Shown: positions 41,582 through 50,829, counted from the stretch's first letter. The stretch is 64,000 bases of DNA from Novosphingobium sp. SCN 66-18 (GCA_001725355.1 MEGD01000005.1:116037-180036); one strand, 5' to 3'. Notes: generated by a model from the sequence alone, not told the origin. Program-made: numbers and translations.

Positions 41582-42594
41582 GCGAGGTGCGGGCAATCCG
41601 CGTCGGCGCCCCCGCCACGCTCGACAGCCTCCATGCCGATACCCTTCCCGATCCCGGCGCGCCGGGACCGGGCCAGATCCGCGTGCGCCTGGCTGCCTCG
41701 TCGCTCAACTACCACGATTTCGCGGTGGTGACGGGAATGTTGCCCGCCGCCGCCGGGCGCATTCCGATGTCGGACGGCGCGGGCGAAGTCGTGGCCGTGG
41801 GCGATGGCGTCCGGGGCGTCGCCGTGGGCGATGCGGTAGTGTCGACGTTCTTCACCGACTGGGACAGCGGACCGCCGCTGTCGAGCGCGTTCACCACCGT
41901 CCCCGGCGACGGGATCGACGGCTATGCGCGGACAGACGTGGTCGTGCCGGCGCACTGGTTCACGCGCGCGCCGGCGGGCTATTCGCACGCCGAAGCCGCC
42001 ACGTTGACCTGCGCCGGGCTTACCGCGTGGCGCGCGCTGTTCGTCGATGGCACGACCAAGCCAGGCGATACCGTGCTGGTGCAGGGCACCGGCGGCGTCT
42101 CGATCTTCGCGCTCCAGTTCGCCAAGGCGGCTGGCGCACGGGTGATCGCGACGAGTTCTTCGGGCGAGAAGCTGGAACGGCTGCGCGCGCTGGGCGCGGA
42201 CGAGACGATCAATTACCGCGAAGTGCCCGCCTGGGGCGCGAAGGCGCTCGAACTGACCGGCGGGCGCGGCGTGGATACCGTGGTCGAGATCGGCGGTGCA
42301 GGCACGTTGGATCAGTCGATGATGGCCGCCCGGGTGGGCGGGCATGTCGCGCTGATCGGCGTGCTCGCGGGCTTCGCCGGGCCGGTGCAAACCGCGCTAC
42401 TGATGGCCAAGAACCTACGCGTGCAGGGGCTGACCGTTGGATCGCGGTCGGACCAGTTGGCGATGATCGCGGGCGTGGAAGCCAACGGCATCCGGCCCGT
42501 GCTCGATCGCCACTTCCCCCTGGCCGCCCTCGCCGATGCCTTCCGGCATCAGGCGAGCGGGGCGCATTTCGGCAAGATCATCGTCGATATCTGA
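41578..42594 (+). CDS. medium-chain dehydrogenase / quinone oxidoreductase
   Basis: A 338-residue NAD(P)-dependent protein co-translated with the amidohydrolase. Typical segments are SSLNYHDFAVVTGMLP, PMSDGAGEVVAVGDGV and the coenzyme motif VLVQGTGGVSIFALQFAKA. The catalytic and structural zinc-binding Cys are missing, so it belongs to the zinc-free, quinone-oxidoreductase-like group. Substrate unknown. Confidence 0.88.
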   Translation: MSEVRAIRVGAPATLDSLHADTLPDPGAPGPGQIRVRLAASSLNYHDFAVVTGMLPAAAGRIPMSDGAGEVVAVGDGVRGVAVGDAVVSTFFTDWDSGPPLSSAFTTVPGDGIDGYARTDVVVPAHWFTRAPAGYSHAEAATLTCAGLTAWRALFVDGTTKPGDTVLVQGTGGVSIFALQFAKAAGARVIATSSSGEKLERLRALGADETINYREVPAWGAKALELTGGRGVDTVVEIGGAGTLDQSMMAARVGGHVALIGVLAGFAGPVQTALLMAKNLRVQGLTVGSRSDQLAMIAGVEANGIRPVLDRHFPLAALADAFRHQASGAHFGKIIVDI

Positions 42595-42607
42595 CCGACG
42601 CGGGGAA

Positions 42608-44050
42608 TCAGGCCGCCCGCGCCATCCGGCGCGGGTAACCGCCCCTGTTCGCATCGAGCACGAAATGGCCGACCAGTTCGGCCATGCGATCGGCCTCCCC
42701 GGCAAGATTGCGCGCGGCGGCGGTCGCCTCTTCCACCATGGCGGCGTTCTGCTGGGTCATCACGTCCAGTTCGCGCACCGTTTCGCGCGTCTGGCCGATA
42801 TGGCTCGCCTGCTCGCCCGCGACGGTCGCGATGTTGTTGGCAAGGTCCGCGATCTCGCCGACCTTGGCGACGATCCGGGCGAAGGTATCGCCGGACTGGC
42901 CGACCAGTTCCACGCCGCGTTCCACCTGGACCGAACTTTCCCCGATCAGCTTCTTGATGTCGAGCGCCGCTTCCGCCGATCGCTGCGCCAGCGCGCGCAC
43001 CTCGTTGGCGACGACGGCGAACCCGCGCCCCGCATCACCGGCCCGCGCCGCTTCCACGCCGGCGTTGAGCGCGAGCAGGTTCGTCTGGAACGCGATGCCA
43101 TCGATCACGGAGATGATCTTGCCGATCTCCTGCGCGGAACGGTGGATGTCGTTCATGGCGAGGACGGCCTCCCCCACCACCGCGCCCCCCTGCTGGGCAT
43201 CGTTGTGCGCCTGCTGCACCGAATCGCGCATGTGCGAGGCGTCTTCGGCGGTGGTCTGCACGCTGCTCGCCAGCGTCGTCATCGAAGCGGACGCCGCTTC
43301 CAGCGAAGCGGCCTGCTCTTCGGTGCGCGTCGCCAGATCGTGTGATGCCTCGCGGATTTCCCGCGCGCCAAGGTCAACGTTCTGGGCGGTTTCGGAGACA
43401 GCGGAAAGCGCCACGCGCACCTTTTCGCGCATCGTTTCGAAATCGTTCTGAAGCTCGACGAACTCGCCCGGCAAATCGGTCAGCGCGGCGGTGAAATCGC
43501 CGTCGGTCATCTTACGCAGGGAATCGCCCAGCTTGTCGATCACGGAACTGCGCAACGCCTCGTTGGCGACATCAAAATAGGTCGAAAGCGCGATTTCCAT
43601 GTCGAGCATGGCCATCTTCAACATGGCGCTGATCGCCTGGCCCAGCTTGCGCGATCCGGTCACGCCAAGGCCGGAACCCGCCGCCATCGCCACGATCACA
43701 TCCGCCAGCACCCCGGCATAGGCGCCGATGTACCAGCCCGGTTCCAACCCGATCTTCGCATGAATGTTGCCGATCCGGCGCGCACGCGTGTTGTAGGCCT
43801 CATCGGGCCGGCCTTCGAACATCTGGCGCCAGTGATCGAGCTGCTTCTGCTTGGCGTGTTCCACCATCGCCTGCGAACTGAAGAATCCCGAAAGCGCGGG
43901 TTCGGCCGCGATGCCATCGTAAAGCCGGTCCAGCGCCGGCGGCGCATGTTTGGCCAACGCCCGCAAAATCGAGGGGAAATGGGTCTGATCCTTCTCGCCG
44001 ATGGCGAAGAAGGCAATCTTCCTGCTGAAATCCTGTCGCTTGTCGTCCAC
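42608..44050 (-). CDS. globin-coupled methyl-accepting chemotaxis protein
   Basis: A 480-residue soluble chemoreceptor with no membrane helix. Residues about 1-160 form a protoglobin haem domain; the His of [19 protein letters not shown] is the expected proximal haem ligand. Residues about 220-470 form the signalling domain, including the hairpin tip [18 protein letters not shown] and [13 protein letters not shown]. It probably senses oxygen or NO for aerotaxis. The GTG at 44050 is chosen because AGGAGG lies 9 nt upstream; an ATG 19 codons earlier lacks such a site. Confidence 0.9.
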   Translation of the reverse strand: MDDKRQDFSRKIAFFAIGEKDQTHFPSILRALAKHAPPALDRLYDGIAAEPALSGFFSSQAMVEHAKQKQLDHWRQMFEGRPDEAYNTRARRIGNIHAKIGLEPGWYIGAYAGVLADVIVAMAAGSGLGVTGSRKLGQAISAMLKMAMLDMEIALSTYFDVANEALRSSVIDKLGDSLRKMTDGDFTAALTDLPGEFVELQNDFETMREKVRVALSAVSETAQNVDLGAREIREASHDLATRTEEQAASLEAASASMTTLASSVQTTAEDASHMRDSVQQAHNDAQQGGAVVGEAVLAMNDIHRSAQEIGKIISVIDGIAFQTNLLALNAGVEAARAGDAGRGFAVVANEVRALAQRSAEAALDIKKLIGESSVQVERGVELVGQSGDTFARIVAKVGEIADLANNIATVAGEQASHIGQTRETVRELDVMTQQNAAMVEEATAAARNLAGEADRMAELVGHFVLDANRGGYPRRMARAA

Positions 44051-44147
44051 GGCCTTGATCCTCCTGTGCCCGGCCGATGTAACCGACCGTGCTTCAAGCC
44101 GCCTCAACGCGGTCGTAAGGAGATTCCCGGACCTTTCGGATGCGGAA

Positions 44148-44180
44148 AGCCCCGCAAGCGCGGGCTTGCGGGGCTTCTTC
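44148..44180 (-). terminator. intrinsic terminator after dnaN
   Basis: AGCCCCGCAAG (44148-44158) pairs with CTTGCGGGGCT (44165-44175) around a 6-nt loop, with T-rich flanks on both strands. It lies between the dnaN stop (44204) and the chemoreceptor start. Confidence 0.82.
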
Positions 44181-44203
44181 CGTTCGCACCGTGGCGCGAT
44201 GGA

Positions 44204-45331
44204 TCAGACGCGCATCGGCATCAGCACGTAGAGCGCCGGGCTTTTCTCGTCCTTGCGGATCAGCGTGGGCGCGCCGGCATCGGCCAGGTGCAGTTCCACC
44301 GTATCGCCGTCGATCTGGCTCAGGATGTCCTTGAGGTAGTTGGCGTTGAAGCCGATCTCGAACCCTTCCGCGGTATAGTCCGCCGGCAATTCTTCGGCTG
44401 CGGTGCCGTTGTCCGGGCTGGTGACCGACAGTGTCACGCGGTCGGTTTCCAGCGCCATCTTCACCGCGCGGGTCTTTTCGGTGGCGATCGTCGCCACACG
44501 GTCAACGCCTTCGAAGAAGCTGCGCGGATCGAGCCGGAGCAGCTTGTCGTTGCCGGTGGGGATGACGCGGCTGTAATCGGGGAACGTACCGTCGATCAGC
44601 TTGCTGGTCAGCACCACCCCGTTCTCGCCGCCCAGCGTGAAGCGCACCTTGCTGGCGGAAAGATCGATCAGCACGCTGGTATCGAGCACTTCCTCCAGCA
44701 GCTTGCGCAGCTCGCCCACACATTTACGCGGGATGATCACGTCCGGCATCCCTTCGGCGCCATCCGGGCGCTGCAGCGTGTAGCGCGCCAGACGGTGCCC
44801 GTCGGTCGCCGCCGCCTTCAGCACGGGCTGCGCCTCGTCCGAAACGTGCAGGAATATCCCGTTGAGATAGTACCGCGTCTCTTCGGTCGAGATCGCGAAG
44901 CGGGTGCGGTCGATCAGTTCGGCCAGCACGCGCGCCGGAATTTCGAAGCTGGTCGGCAGATCGCCTTCCACGATAACCGGGAAATCGTCGCGCGGCAGCG
45001 TGGGCAGCTGGAAGCGGCTGCGCCCGGCCTTCACGATCATGCGGTTGTCCGCCGTTTCCAGGCTCACCTGGCTGCCGTCGGGCAGCTTGCGCGCGATATC
45101 GAACAGCAGATGCGCCGATACGGTGATCGCGCCGGGCTGGTCGACAGCGGCGGCGGGCATGGTTTCCACGATCTGCAGATCAAGGTCCGTGGCCATCAGG
45201 CGCACCGTGGCATCCGGCGCGGCCTCGATCAGCACGTTCGACAGGATCGGGATCGTGTTGCGCCGTTCCACCACCGATTGCACGTGGGACAGGCATCGCA
45301 GCAGGGTTGCGCGTTCGATCGTCGCCTTCAT
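44204..45331 (-). CDS. dnaN: DNA polymerase III beta subunit (sliding clamp)
   Basis: A 375-residue clamp made of three repeated domains, starting MKATIERATLLRCLSHVQS and containing RNTIPILSNVLIEAAPD. The middle domain includes STEETRYYLNGIFLHV and TDGHRLARY. The C-terminus YVLMPMRV is the conserved end that forms the peptide-binding pocket. Length is normal. It is not accompanied by dnaA or recF, as is usual in this lineage. Confidence 0.98.
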   Translation of the reverse strand: MKATIERATLLRCLSHVQSVVERRNTIPILSNVLIEAAPDATVRLMATDLDLQIVETMPAAAVDQPGAITVSAHLLFDIARKLPDGSQVSLETADNRMIVKAGRSRFQLPTLPRDDFPVIVEGDLPTSFEIPARVLAELIDRTRFAISTEETRYYLNGIFLHVSDEAQPVLKAAATDGHRLARYTLQRPDGAEGMPDVIIPRKCVGELRKLLEEVLDTSVLIDLSASKVRFTLGGENGVVLTSKLIDGTFPDYSRVIPTGNDKLLRLDPRSFFEGVDRVATIATEKTRAVKMALETDRVTLSVTSPDNGTAAEELPADYTAEGFEIGFNANYLKDILSQIDGDTVELHLADAGAPTLIRKDEKSPALYVLMPMRV

Positions 45332-45569
45332 TCTCGTCTCGATCCCCCCAGTCGGCCGGACGCCATGTCACTGCCATAGTCGCAGTAGCAACATCACCAT
45401 CCGCCGGGCTGTGTAAACGGCCTTATCGCGCGGAATCGCACGGTTCGGCTCCGGTTCGGACCACCTTCCTTAACGCACGGAACCGCTTGGGCAAGCCGCC
45501 CATGCCCCGTTCGGGCGGAAGCTGTGCATAAATGGCGCAAAACCTTGGGGAAGAGCAAGGTTGCGGTAA

Positions 45570-46115
45570 CTATTCGAGCTTGCGCTGCCCGTCGAACATC
45601 GCCGCGGTGGCCGAAATATAGGCGTTGATCAGCGCCCAAGCCTGCGGCGTGACCGAGGCCGGGTTGATCCCCGCATCGGTCATCGCGATGGTGATCCGTC
45701 GCAGATCGCCCTGCGTGATCTGCTCAGCCGGATTGTTGGCCTTGCCGGGACCGATGTCCAGCGCATCATCGATCAGCGTATGCGGCACGCCGGCGGCCTG
45801 GAGCCGGTCTCCCAGCACGTCGCGCGCCATGCGCCCCATGGCATAGGCAAAGTACGCCTTGCGCGCCGCATCGTCCATGAACTGATCGTCGCCGCAGCGA
45901 TCGATCACGTTCTGCAGATCGCGCAGCGCCGGCCCGTCGGACTGCTGCGCCAGCATCGCGTCGGCAAGGCGCGCGTCCAGCCCGGCCGGCGCACGCTGCA
46001 CCGCGCAGGCCAGCGCCTCGGGCGATCGGGCCTGCGCAGCCCCGCCCGCAAGCGCCGTCAGCGCCGCCAGCAAGAAGGCGGCGCGGGTCAGCATTTCCGG
46101 AAACGGCAAGCGCAT
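45570..46115 (-). CDS. hypothetical exported protein
   Basis: A 181-residue protein with a clear signal peptide (MLTRAAFLLAALTALAGGA ending AQA). The mature part has two cysteines (ALACAVQRAP; DRCGDDQFMDDAARKAYFA) that could form a disulfide, and helical segments such as AYAMGRMARDVLGDRL. No family recognised. It starts 5 bp after the stop of fabG on the same strand. Confidence 0.7.
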   Translation of the reverse strand: MRLPFPEMLTRAAFLLAALTALAGGAAQARSPEALACAVQRAPAGLDARLADAMLAQQSDGPALRDLQNVIDRCGDDQFMDDAARKAYFAYAMGRMARDVLGDRLQAAGVPHTLIDDALDIGPGKANNPAEQITQGDLRRITIAMTDAGINPASVTPQAWALINAYISATAAMFDGQRKLE

Positions 46116-46120
46116 CGCGA

Positions 46121-46885
46121 TCAGGAAAGCATCGCCATGCCGCCGTTGACGTGCAGCGTCTGGCCGGTGACGTAGCCCGCTTCCTTCGACGCGAGATAGG
46201 CCACTGCCGCGCCGATGTCGCTGCCCTCACCCATCCGCCCCATCGGGATGCGGGCGTTGAGCGCGTCCTTCTGCGCATCGGGCAGCACGTCGGTCATCGC
46301 GGTACGGATGAAACCGGGCGCCACGCAGTTGACGGTGATGTTGCGGCTGGCGAGTTCCTGCCCCAGCGACTTGGACATGCCGACCAGCCCGGCCTTGGCG
46401 GCGGCATAGTTTACCTGCCCCGGATTGCCCGTGGCGCCGACGACGCTGGTGATCGTGACGATGCGACCGAAGCGCGCCTTCATCATCGGCTTGGCCGACG
46501 CGCGCATCAGGCGAAACGCGGCTTCCAGGTTGACGCGGATCACCGCGTCCCATTCCTCGTCCTTCATCCGCATGGCCAGGTTGTCGCGCGTGATCCCGGC
46601 GTTGTTGACGAGAATGTCGAGCTTGCCGAGTGTATCGAGCGCCGCCGGCACCAAATGCTCGACCTGTTCGGTGTTGGAAAGATCGCAAGTGATCTCGATA
46701 TGGTCATGGCCGTAGGTGTCGTTGAGTTCCTCGCGGAACGCGCGCAGCTTGCCGGGATTGGTGCCGGACAGCGCCAGCCGCGCGCCCTGCCGCGCCAGCG
46801 CATGACAGATCGCCGACCCGATGCCGCCGGCAGCGCCGGTGACAAGGGCGGTCATGCCGGTGAGGTCGAAAAGGCGGTGTTCCAT
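46121..46885 (-). CDS. fabG: 3-oxoacyl-ACP reductase
   Basis: A 254-residue short-chain dehydrogenase of fatty acid synthesis. Coenzyme motif TALVTGAAGGIGSAI, NNAGITRDNLAMRM, and the catalytic Ser/Tyr/Lys in ITSVVGATGNPGQVNYAAA KAG-type context. C-terminal VNCVAPGFIRTAMTD is standard for FabG. The start at 46885 has GGAG 7 nt upstream; an ATG 4 codons earlier lacks it. fabD lies upstream, but a GxxExxY gene with inverted repeats separates them. Confidence 0.95.
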   Translation of the reverse strand: MEHRLFDLTGMTALVTGAAGGIGSAICHALARQGARLALSGTNPGKLRAFREELNDTYGHDHIEITCDLSNTEQVEHLVPAALDTLGKLDILVNNAGITRDNLAMRMKDEEWDAVIRVNLEAAFRLMRASAKPMMKARFGRIVTITSVVGATGNPGQVNYAAAKAGLVGMSKSLGQELASRNITVNCVAPGFIRTAMTDVLPDAQKDALNARIPMGRMGEGSDIGAAVAYLASKEAGYVTGQTLHVNGGMAMLS

Positions 46886-46904
46886 CGATTGCTCCATTAT
46901 GTTT

Positions 46905-46934
46905 GTTCGCGCAGAGTTCGCTGAGAACGCGGAG
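46905..46934. repeat. left inverted repeat of the GxxExxY cassette
   Basis: 30-bp arm starting GTTCGCGCAGAG and ending ACGCGGAG. It matches the reverse complement of 47333-47362 at 27 of 30 positions. Internally it consists of three 9-bp units of the type CGCNGAGNN. It begins 2 bp after the stop of the GxxExxY gene. Confidence 0.88.
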
Positions 46935-46936
46935 AT

Positions 46937-47329
46937 TCAGCCGGCTGACCGATAGTCGTTCACGAGCCTGCGAATGCCTTCTTTCATTGTCAGACCAGAG
47001 AAGTTCAGAAGCAGCCCGACGGGCTGCCTCATCAACCGTAGATAGGTCAGCAACTGCTTCGCATGGACCTTGGTCAATTGCTCGACTGCCTTGATCTCCA
47101 CGACCAGACGATCGTCAACCAGAAGATCGACACGGAATGCCCCTTCAAGCCTTAAACCATCATATTCGATCGCGACAGGAACCTGCCTTGCCACCTTGAA
47201 GCCAGAGCGTTGCAGTCCTGCCGCAAGTACCACTTCATAAACGCTTTCAAGCAGGCCCGGCCCAAGTTCCCGATGAACTTTGATCGCTTCCCCCACCACG
47301 GCGGCGCTGACGTCATTAATGTCCAACAC
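46937..47329 (-). CDS. GxxExxY family protein
   Basis: A 130-residue protein with the family-defining motif in ELGPGLLESVYEVVLAAGL. Later FRVDLLVDDRLVVEIKAVE has the D...ExK order of PD-(D/E)XK nuclease folds, and LLTYLRLMRQPVGLLLNFS is a conserved end. The function of the family is unknown; a nuclease-like fold is inferred. GTG at 47329 is only 2 nt after GGAGG, so TTG at 47326 is an alternative with better spacing. It lies between fabD and fabG and is closely bracketed by 30-bp inverted repeats. Confidence 0.9.
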   Translation of the reverse strand: MLDINDVSAAVVGEAIKVHRELGPGLLESVYEVVLAAGLQRSGFKVARQVPVAIEYDGLRLEGAFRVDLLVDDRLVVEIKAVEQLTKVHAKQLLTYLRLMRQPVGLLLNFSGLTMKEGIRRLVNDYRSAG

Positions 47330-47332
47330 CGC

Positions 47333-47362
47333 CTCCGCGTCCTCTGCGATCTCTGCGCGAAC
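47333..47362. repeat. right inverted repeat of the GxxExxY cassette
   Basis: 30-bp arm, the reverse complement of 46905-46934 with three mismatches. It ends 3 bp before the GTG start at 47329, and its inner end supplies the GGAG(G) that serves as ribosome site. In-frame stop codons (TGA TAG) lie just outside it. Confidence 0.88.
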
Positions 47363-47376
47363 CTATCAAACCAAAA

Positions 47377-48312
47377 TTACAAATCCTTCGCCAGCGCCTC
47401 GATGTCGGCCATGCCGATCACGCTGGTGACCGAAACATCGGCGACCGTGCGGTTGATCATCGGGCCGAGCACCTTGCCGCCCAGTTCCACGAACTGTTCG
47501 ACGCCCGCGTCCTTCATCGCGATCGCGCTTTCGCGCCAGCGCACGCGGCCGGTGACCTGTTCGACCAGCAGGCGCTTCACTTCGGCCGGATCGGTGACCA
47601 CGGCGGCGGTGACATTGGCGAACAGGGCCACGCGCAGCGCGGCGGGCGGGGTCTTGTCCAGCGCTTCGGCCATGGCGTCGGCGGCGGGCTGCATCAGCGG
47701 GCAGTGGAACGGAGCGGACACCGGCAGCAGCACGCCGCGCTTGATGCCGTGTTCCTTGACCAGCGCCACGGCCCGGTCGATCGCGCCCTTGTGGCCGGAA
47801 AGGACCACCTGCGTCGGATCGTTGTCGTTGGCGACGGTGCAGACCTCTCCATCGGCCGCCGCCTCAGCCAGCGCGGTCGCCTTCTCGATGTCGGCGCCCA
47901 GCAGCGCGGCCATCGCGCCCACGCCCACCGGCACGGCCGCCTGCATCGAACGCCCGCGCAGCTTGAGCAGGCGGGCAGTATCGGCCAGGCTGAAGGCCCC
48001 GGCGGCGCAGAGCGCGGTATATTCGCCCAGGCTGTGCCCGGCGACGAAGTCCGCCTTGTCGGCCAGCGCGATGCCGCCTTCCTTCTCCAGCACGCGCAGC
48101 ACGGCGATGGCGTTGGCCATGATCGCAGGCTGGGCATTCTCGGTCAGGGTCAGCGCGTCTTCCGGGCCTTCCCGCATGATCTGGAACAGTTTCTGCCCCA
48201 GCGCGTCGTCCACTTCCTCGAACACTTCGCGCGCGATTGTGCTGGCTTCGGCCAGTTCGACGCCCATGCCGACCTTCTGGCTGCCCTGCCCCGGGAAAAC
48301 GAAAGCTCTCAT
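47377..48312 (-). CDS. fabD: malonyl-CoA:ACP transacylase
   Basis: A 311-residue acyltransferase that loads malonyl groups on acyl carrier protein. MRAFVFPGQGSQKVGMGVE is the conserved start. The active-site Ser is in FVAGHSLGEYTALCAAGAF; the catalytic His is in VSAPFHCPLMQPAA. C-terminal QFVELGGKVLGPMINRTV is typical. Expected to be co-transcribed with fabG, but with an intervening repeat-bounded gene. Confidence 0.96.
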   Translation of the reverse strand: MRAFVFPGQGSQKVGMGVELAEASTIAREVFEEVDDALGQKLFQIMREGPEDALTLTENAQPAIMANAIAVLRVLEKEGGIALADKADFVAGHSLGEYTALCAAGAFSLADTARLLKLRGRSMQAAVPVGVGAMAALLGADIEKATALAEAAADGEVCTVANDNDPTQVVLSGHKGAIDRAVALVKEHGIKRGVLLPVSAPFHCPLMQPAADAMAEALDKTPPAALRVALFANVTAAVVTDPAEVKRLLVEQVTGRVRWRESAIAMKDAGVEQFVELGGKVLGPMINRTVADVSVTSVIGMADIEALAKDL

Positions 48313-48359
48313 ATCCTGTCTCCGCTCCTGCGCGTCTCGAAGTGCTTCGGGCGCGCGCC

Positions 48360-49193
48360 CTATTGTCGTGGCTCGCCGGGGGCAAGCCCGAACGGCACGA
48401 TTCTGTTGTCGATGTCATGGCCGATGGCCGCAGCGCCCAGAAAGCGAATGCCGGCCTTTGCGCACCAGTACCGCGCCATGGCTTCCGGTTCGGCGCCGAA
48501 CGGACGGTCGTTTTCGGGCACGTCGCTCACCCGGCCGAGCCGCAGGCCGGCAATGCCCATCGGCGCGAGCAGCGCGGTAACGTGGAACAGCAGGCGGTCG
48601 ACCGCATAGTGATGCTCCGCCACTTCCTCCACCATCACCACATGTCCGGCAAGGTCGGGCATCAGCGGCGTGCCCGCGATCATCGCCAGCGTCATCAGGT
48701 TGAACGCCACGGCGGGCGTTCCGCCCAGCGACGGCTCCAGCCCCTCGTTCGATCCCGCGAACCAGCCCAGCGTGCGGCGCACCGCGGCCTCACCCCCGGC
48801 GCGGCGGACGTCGGTGGGCATGGGCGCGTGAAACGGATGGCCCACCCCCGCGCGATAGAGCGCGCCCAGCAGCGTGCCCGCATCCGAATAGCCGACGAAA
48901 GCCTTGCCCCGCGCCGCGTCGGTCATGCCCGCCACCGCCTCGGCCGCGATGCGGTTCGCGCCATAGCCCCCGCGCACGAACCACACCGCATCGAATGCCG
49001 GATCGTTGGCGCATTCGAGCAGCGCGTGCAGCCGCAGCGTGTCCGGTCCGGCGAAGTGGCCTTCGCTGGCGAAGCACTGATCGTGGAAATGCAGATCGAG
49101 CGCCGGAAACTCCGCCAGCGCCAGCGCGGAAACGCGAGCGGCATCCTCGCGCGTGAACGGCGTGGACGGCGCGCAGATGGCAATCCTGTTCAT
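48360..49193 (-). CDS. LD-carboxypeptidase (S66 family)
   Basis: A 277-residue peptidase. MNRIAICAPSTPFTREDAA is the family start, VWFVRGGYGANRIA precedes the nucleophile Ser in FVGYSDAGTLLGALY, and the C-terminal part has VVMVEEVAEHHYAVDRLLF. S66 enzymes remove the terminal D-Ala from tetrapeptides during cytoplasmic murein recycling. It is divergent from a Mur-ligase gene that would use the resulting tripeptide. An upstream Met 9 codons earlier is possible. Confidence 0.85.
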   Translation of the reverse strand: MNRIAICAPSTPFTREDAARVSALALAEFPALDLHFHDQCFASEGHFAGPDTLRLHALLECANDPAFDAVWFVRGGYGANRIAAEAVAGMTDAARGKAFVGYSDAGTLLGALYRAGVGHPFHAPMPTDVRRAGGEAAVRRTLGWFAGSNEGLEPSLGGTPAVAFNLMTLAMIAGTPLMPDLAGHVVMVEEVAEHHYAVDRLLFHVTALLAPMGIAGLRLGRVSDVPENDRPFGAEPEAMARYWCAKAGIRFLGAAAIGHDIDNRIVPFGLAPGEPRQ

Positions 49194-49304
49194 CGGACGA
49201 TCGGGCAGCGAGGGCATCACCCTGCCCTAGCCCGTTTCGTCCTTCGGGCGAAGTGGGGAATGACGGTGTTGAGTTGCGGGCCAAGGCGGCATACCGAGCA
49301 GGGC

Positions 49305-50735
49305 ATGACAGCCACCGTTCCTGCCCCCGGCCCCTCGCTCACTTCGCACCCCTGGTTCTTCTGCGGCATCGGCGGATCGGGCATGTTGCCGCTGGCGCTG
49401 ATCCTCAAGGGGCTGGGAGCCGACGTCGCCGGATCGGACCGGGGCCGCGATCAGGGGCGCACGCCCGAGAAATTCGGCTGGCTCGAAAGCCTGGGCTTCA
49501 CCCTGTTCCCGCAGGACGGCAGCGGCATCGCCCGGCCCGATCAGGTTCTGGTCGCCTCCGCCGCGGTGGAGGATACCGTGCCCGAAGTGGTCCGCGCCAA
49601 GGCGCTGGGCTGCGCGCGGATGAGCCGGGCGGACCTGCTCGCCACGCTGTTCAACGCCACGGGAACGCGCATCGCGGTCGGCGGCACCAGCGGCAAGTCC
49701 ACCGTCACGGGCATGCTCGGCTGGATCCTGACCGAAACCGGCGCCGATCCCACGATCATGAACGGCGCGGTGATGAAGAACTTCCGCACACCCGACGCGC
49801 CCTTCGCCAGCGCGCGCGTGGGCGGCGGCGACCTGTTCGTGTCCGAGGTGGATGAAAGCGACGGCTCGATCGCGCTCTACCGCCCCACCGTGGCCGTGCT
49901 CAACAACGTCAGCCTCGATCACAAGAGCCTGGAGGAACTGCGCGCGCTGTTCGGCGATTTCCTCGCCCGCGCGGACCGGGCGGTGGTCAATGCCGACGAC
50001 GCCGAAAGCCGCACGCTCCTCCCCCGCGCGCGCGATGCGATCACCTTCGGCTTTGCCGAAAGCGCGACGATCGGCGTGGCGGCCGATAGCGTGGCCGAAT
50101 CCGCCGTCGGCATCGCCGCCACCGTGATCGACCGCCGCACCGGCGAACAGCATCGGCTGGCGCTGGCGCTGCCCGGCCGGCACAACCTGGCCAACGCGCT
50201 GGCGGCAATCGCCGGCGCGGCGGCGGCCGGCGTGCCCGTGGCGCGGGCCGTCGCCGCGCTCGCCACCTTCGCGGGGCTCGCCCGCCGCTTCGACATCGTC
50301 GGCACCAGCCCCTCCGGGATCACCGTGATCGACGATTTCGGCCACAACCCGGAAAAGGTCGCCGCCACGCTGGCGACGCTGAAGGCCCACCCCGGCCGCG
50401 TGATCGCCTTCTTCCAGCCCCACGGCTATGGCCCGCTGCGCCAGATGGGCGCCGAACTGGGCGAAGTGCTGGCCACCCGCCTCGGCCCCGACGACGTGAC
50501 GATCCTGTGCGATCCGGTCTATTTCGGCGGCACCGTGGACCGTTCGCAGGGTAGTGAGCGCATCGTCCAGCTGATCCGCACGCACGGCGGCCACGCCGAA
50601 TACGTGCCCGCCCGCGAAGCCTGCGCCGACCGCATCGTGGAGATCGCACGGCCCAGCGACCGCGTCGTGATTATGGGCGCGCGCGACGACACGCTGAGCC
50701 AGTTCGCGCAGGGGATTTTGGGGAGGCTAGGCTGA
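49305..50735 (+). CDS. Mur ligase (Mpl/MurC-like)
   Basis: A 476-residue ATP-dependent ligase. FCGIGGSGMLPLALILKG is the N-terminal UDP-binding motif, AVGGTSGKSTVTGMLG the P-loop, FVSEVDESDGSIALY and NNVSLDHKSLEELR the central Mg/ATP residues, and IDDFGHNPEKVAATL the C-terminal signature. It could be Mpl, which attaches recycled tripeptide to UDP-MurNAc, or a MurC paralogue. The adjacent LD-carboxypeptidase favours recycling. The frame is open more than 1 kb upstream, but that part lies opposite other genes and is not ligase-like. Confidence 0.85.
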   Translation: MTATVPAPGPSLTSHPWFFCGIGGSGMLPLALILKGLGADVAGSDRGRDQGRTPEKFGWLESLGFTLFPQDGSGIARPDQVLVASAAVEDTVPEVVRAKALGCARMSRADLLATLFNATGTRIAVGGTSGKSTVTGMLGWILTETGADPTIMNGAVMKNFRTPDAPFASARVGGGDLFVSEVDESDGSIALYRPTVAVLNNVSLDHKSLEELRALFGDFLARADRAVVNADDAESRTLLPRARDAITFGFAESATIGVAADSVAESAVGIAATVIDRRTGEQHRLALALPGRHNLANALAAIAGAAAAGVPVARAVAALATFAGLARRFDIVGTSPSGITVIDDFGHNPEKVAATLATLKAHPGRVIAFFQPHGYGPLRQMGAELGEVLATRLGPDDVTILCDPVYFGGTVDRSQGSERIVQLIRTHGGHAEYVPAREACADRIVEIARPSDRVVIMGARDDTLSQFAQGILGRLG

Positions 50736-50829
50736 TCCTGCGGGTGATCGGGAAGGAGATTGGCCGCCAGCCGTTGTTGCGATTTCCATCGGCATTGCTG
50801 CCGTCCAAATCAGATCGTATCTACAACCC

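Noticed and set aside
45332-45569. Replication origin near dnaN
   Set aside because: No cluster of DnaA boxes and no dnaA or recF nearby; in this lineage dnaN is often away from the origin.
47704-48609. Plus-strand frames across fabD
   Set aside because: Antisense shadows caused by high GC at third codon positions; composition is R/G/H/Q-rich and no domain is present.
48237-49304. Upstream extension of the Mur ligase frame by about 356 codons
   Set aside because: The extension is antisense to fabD and the LD-carboxypeptidase, is Arg-rich and has no ligase-like sequence. The recognised N-terminus begins at 49305.
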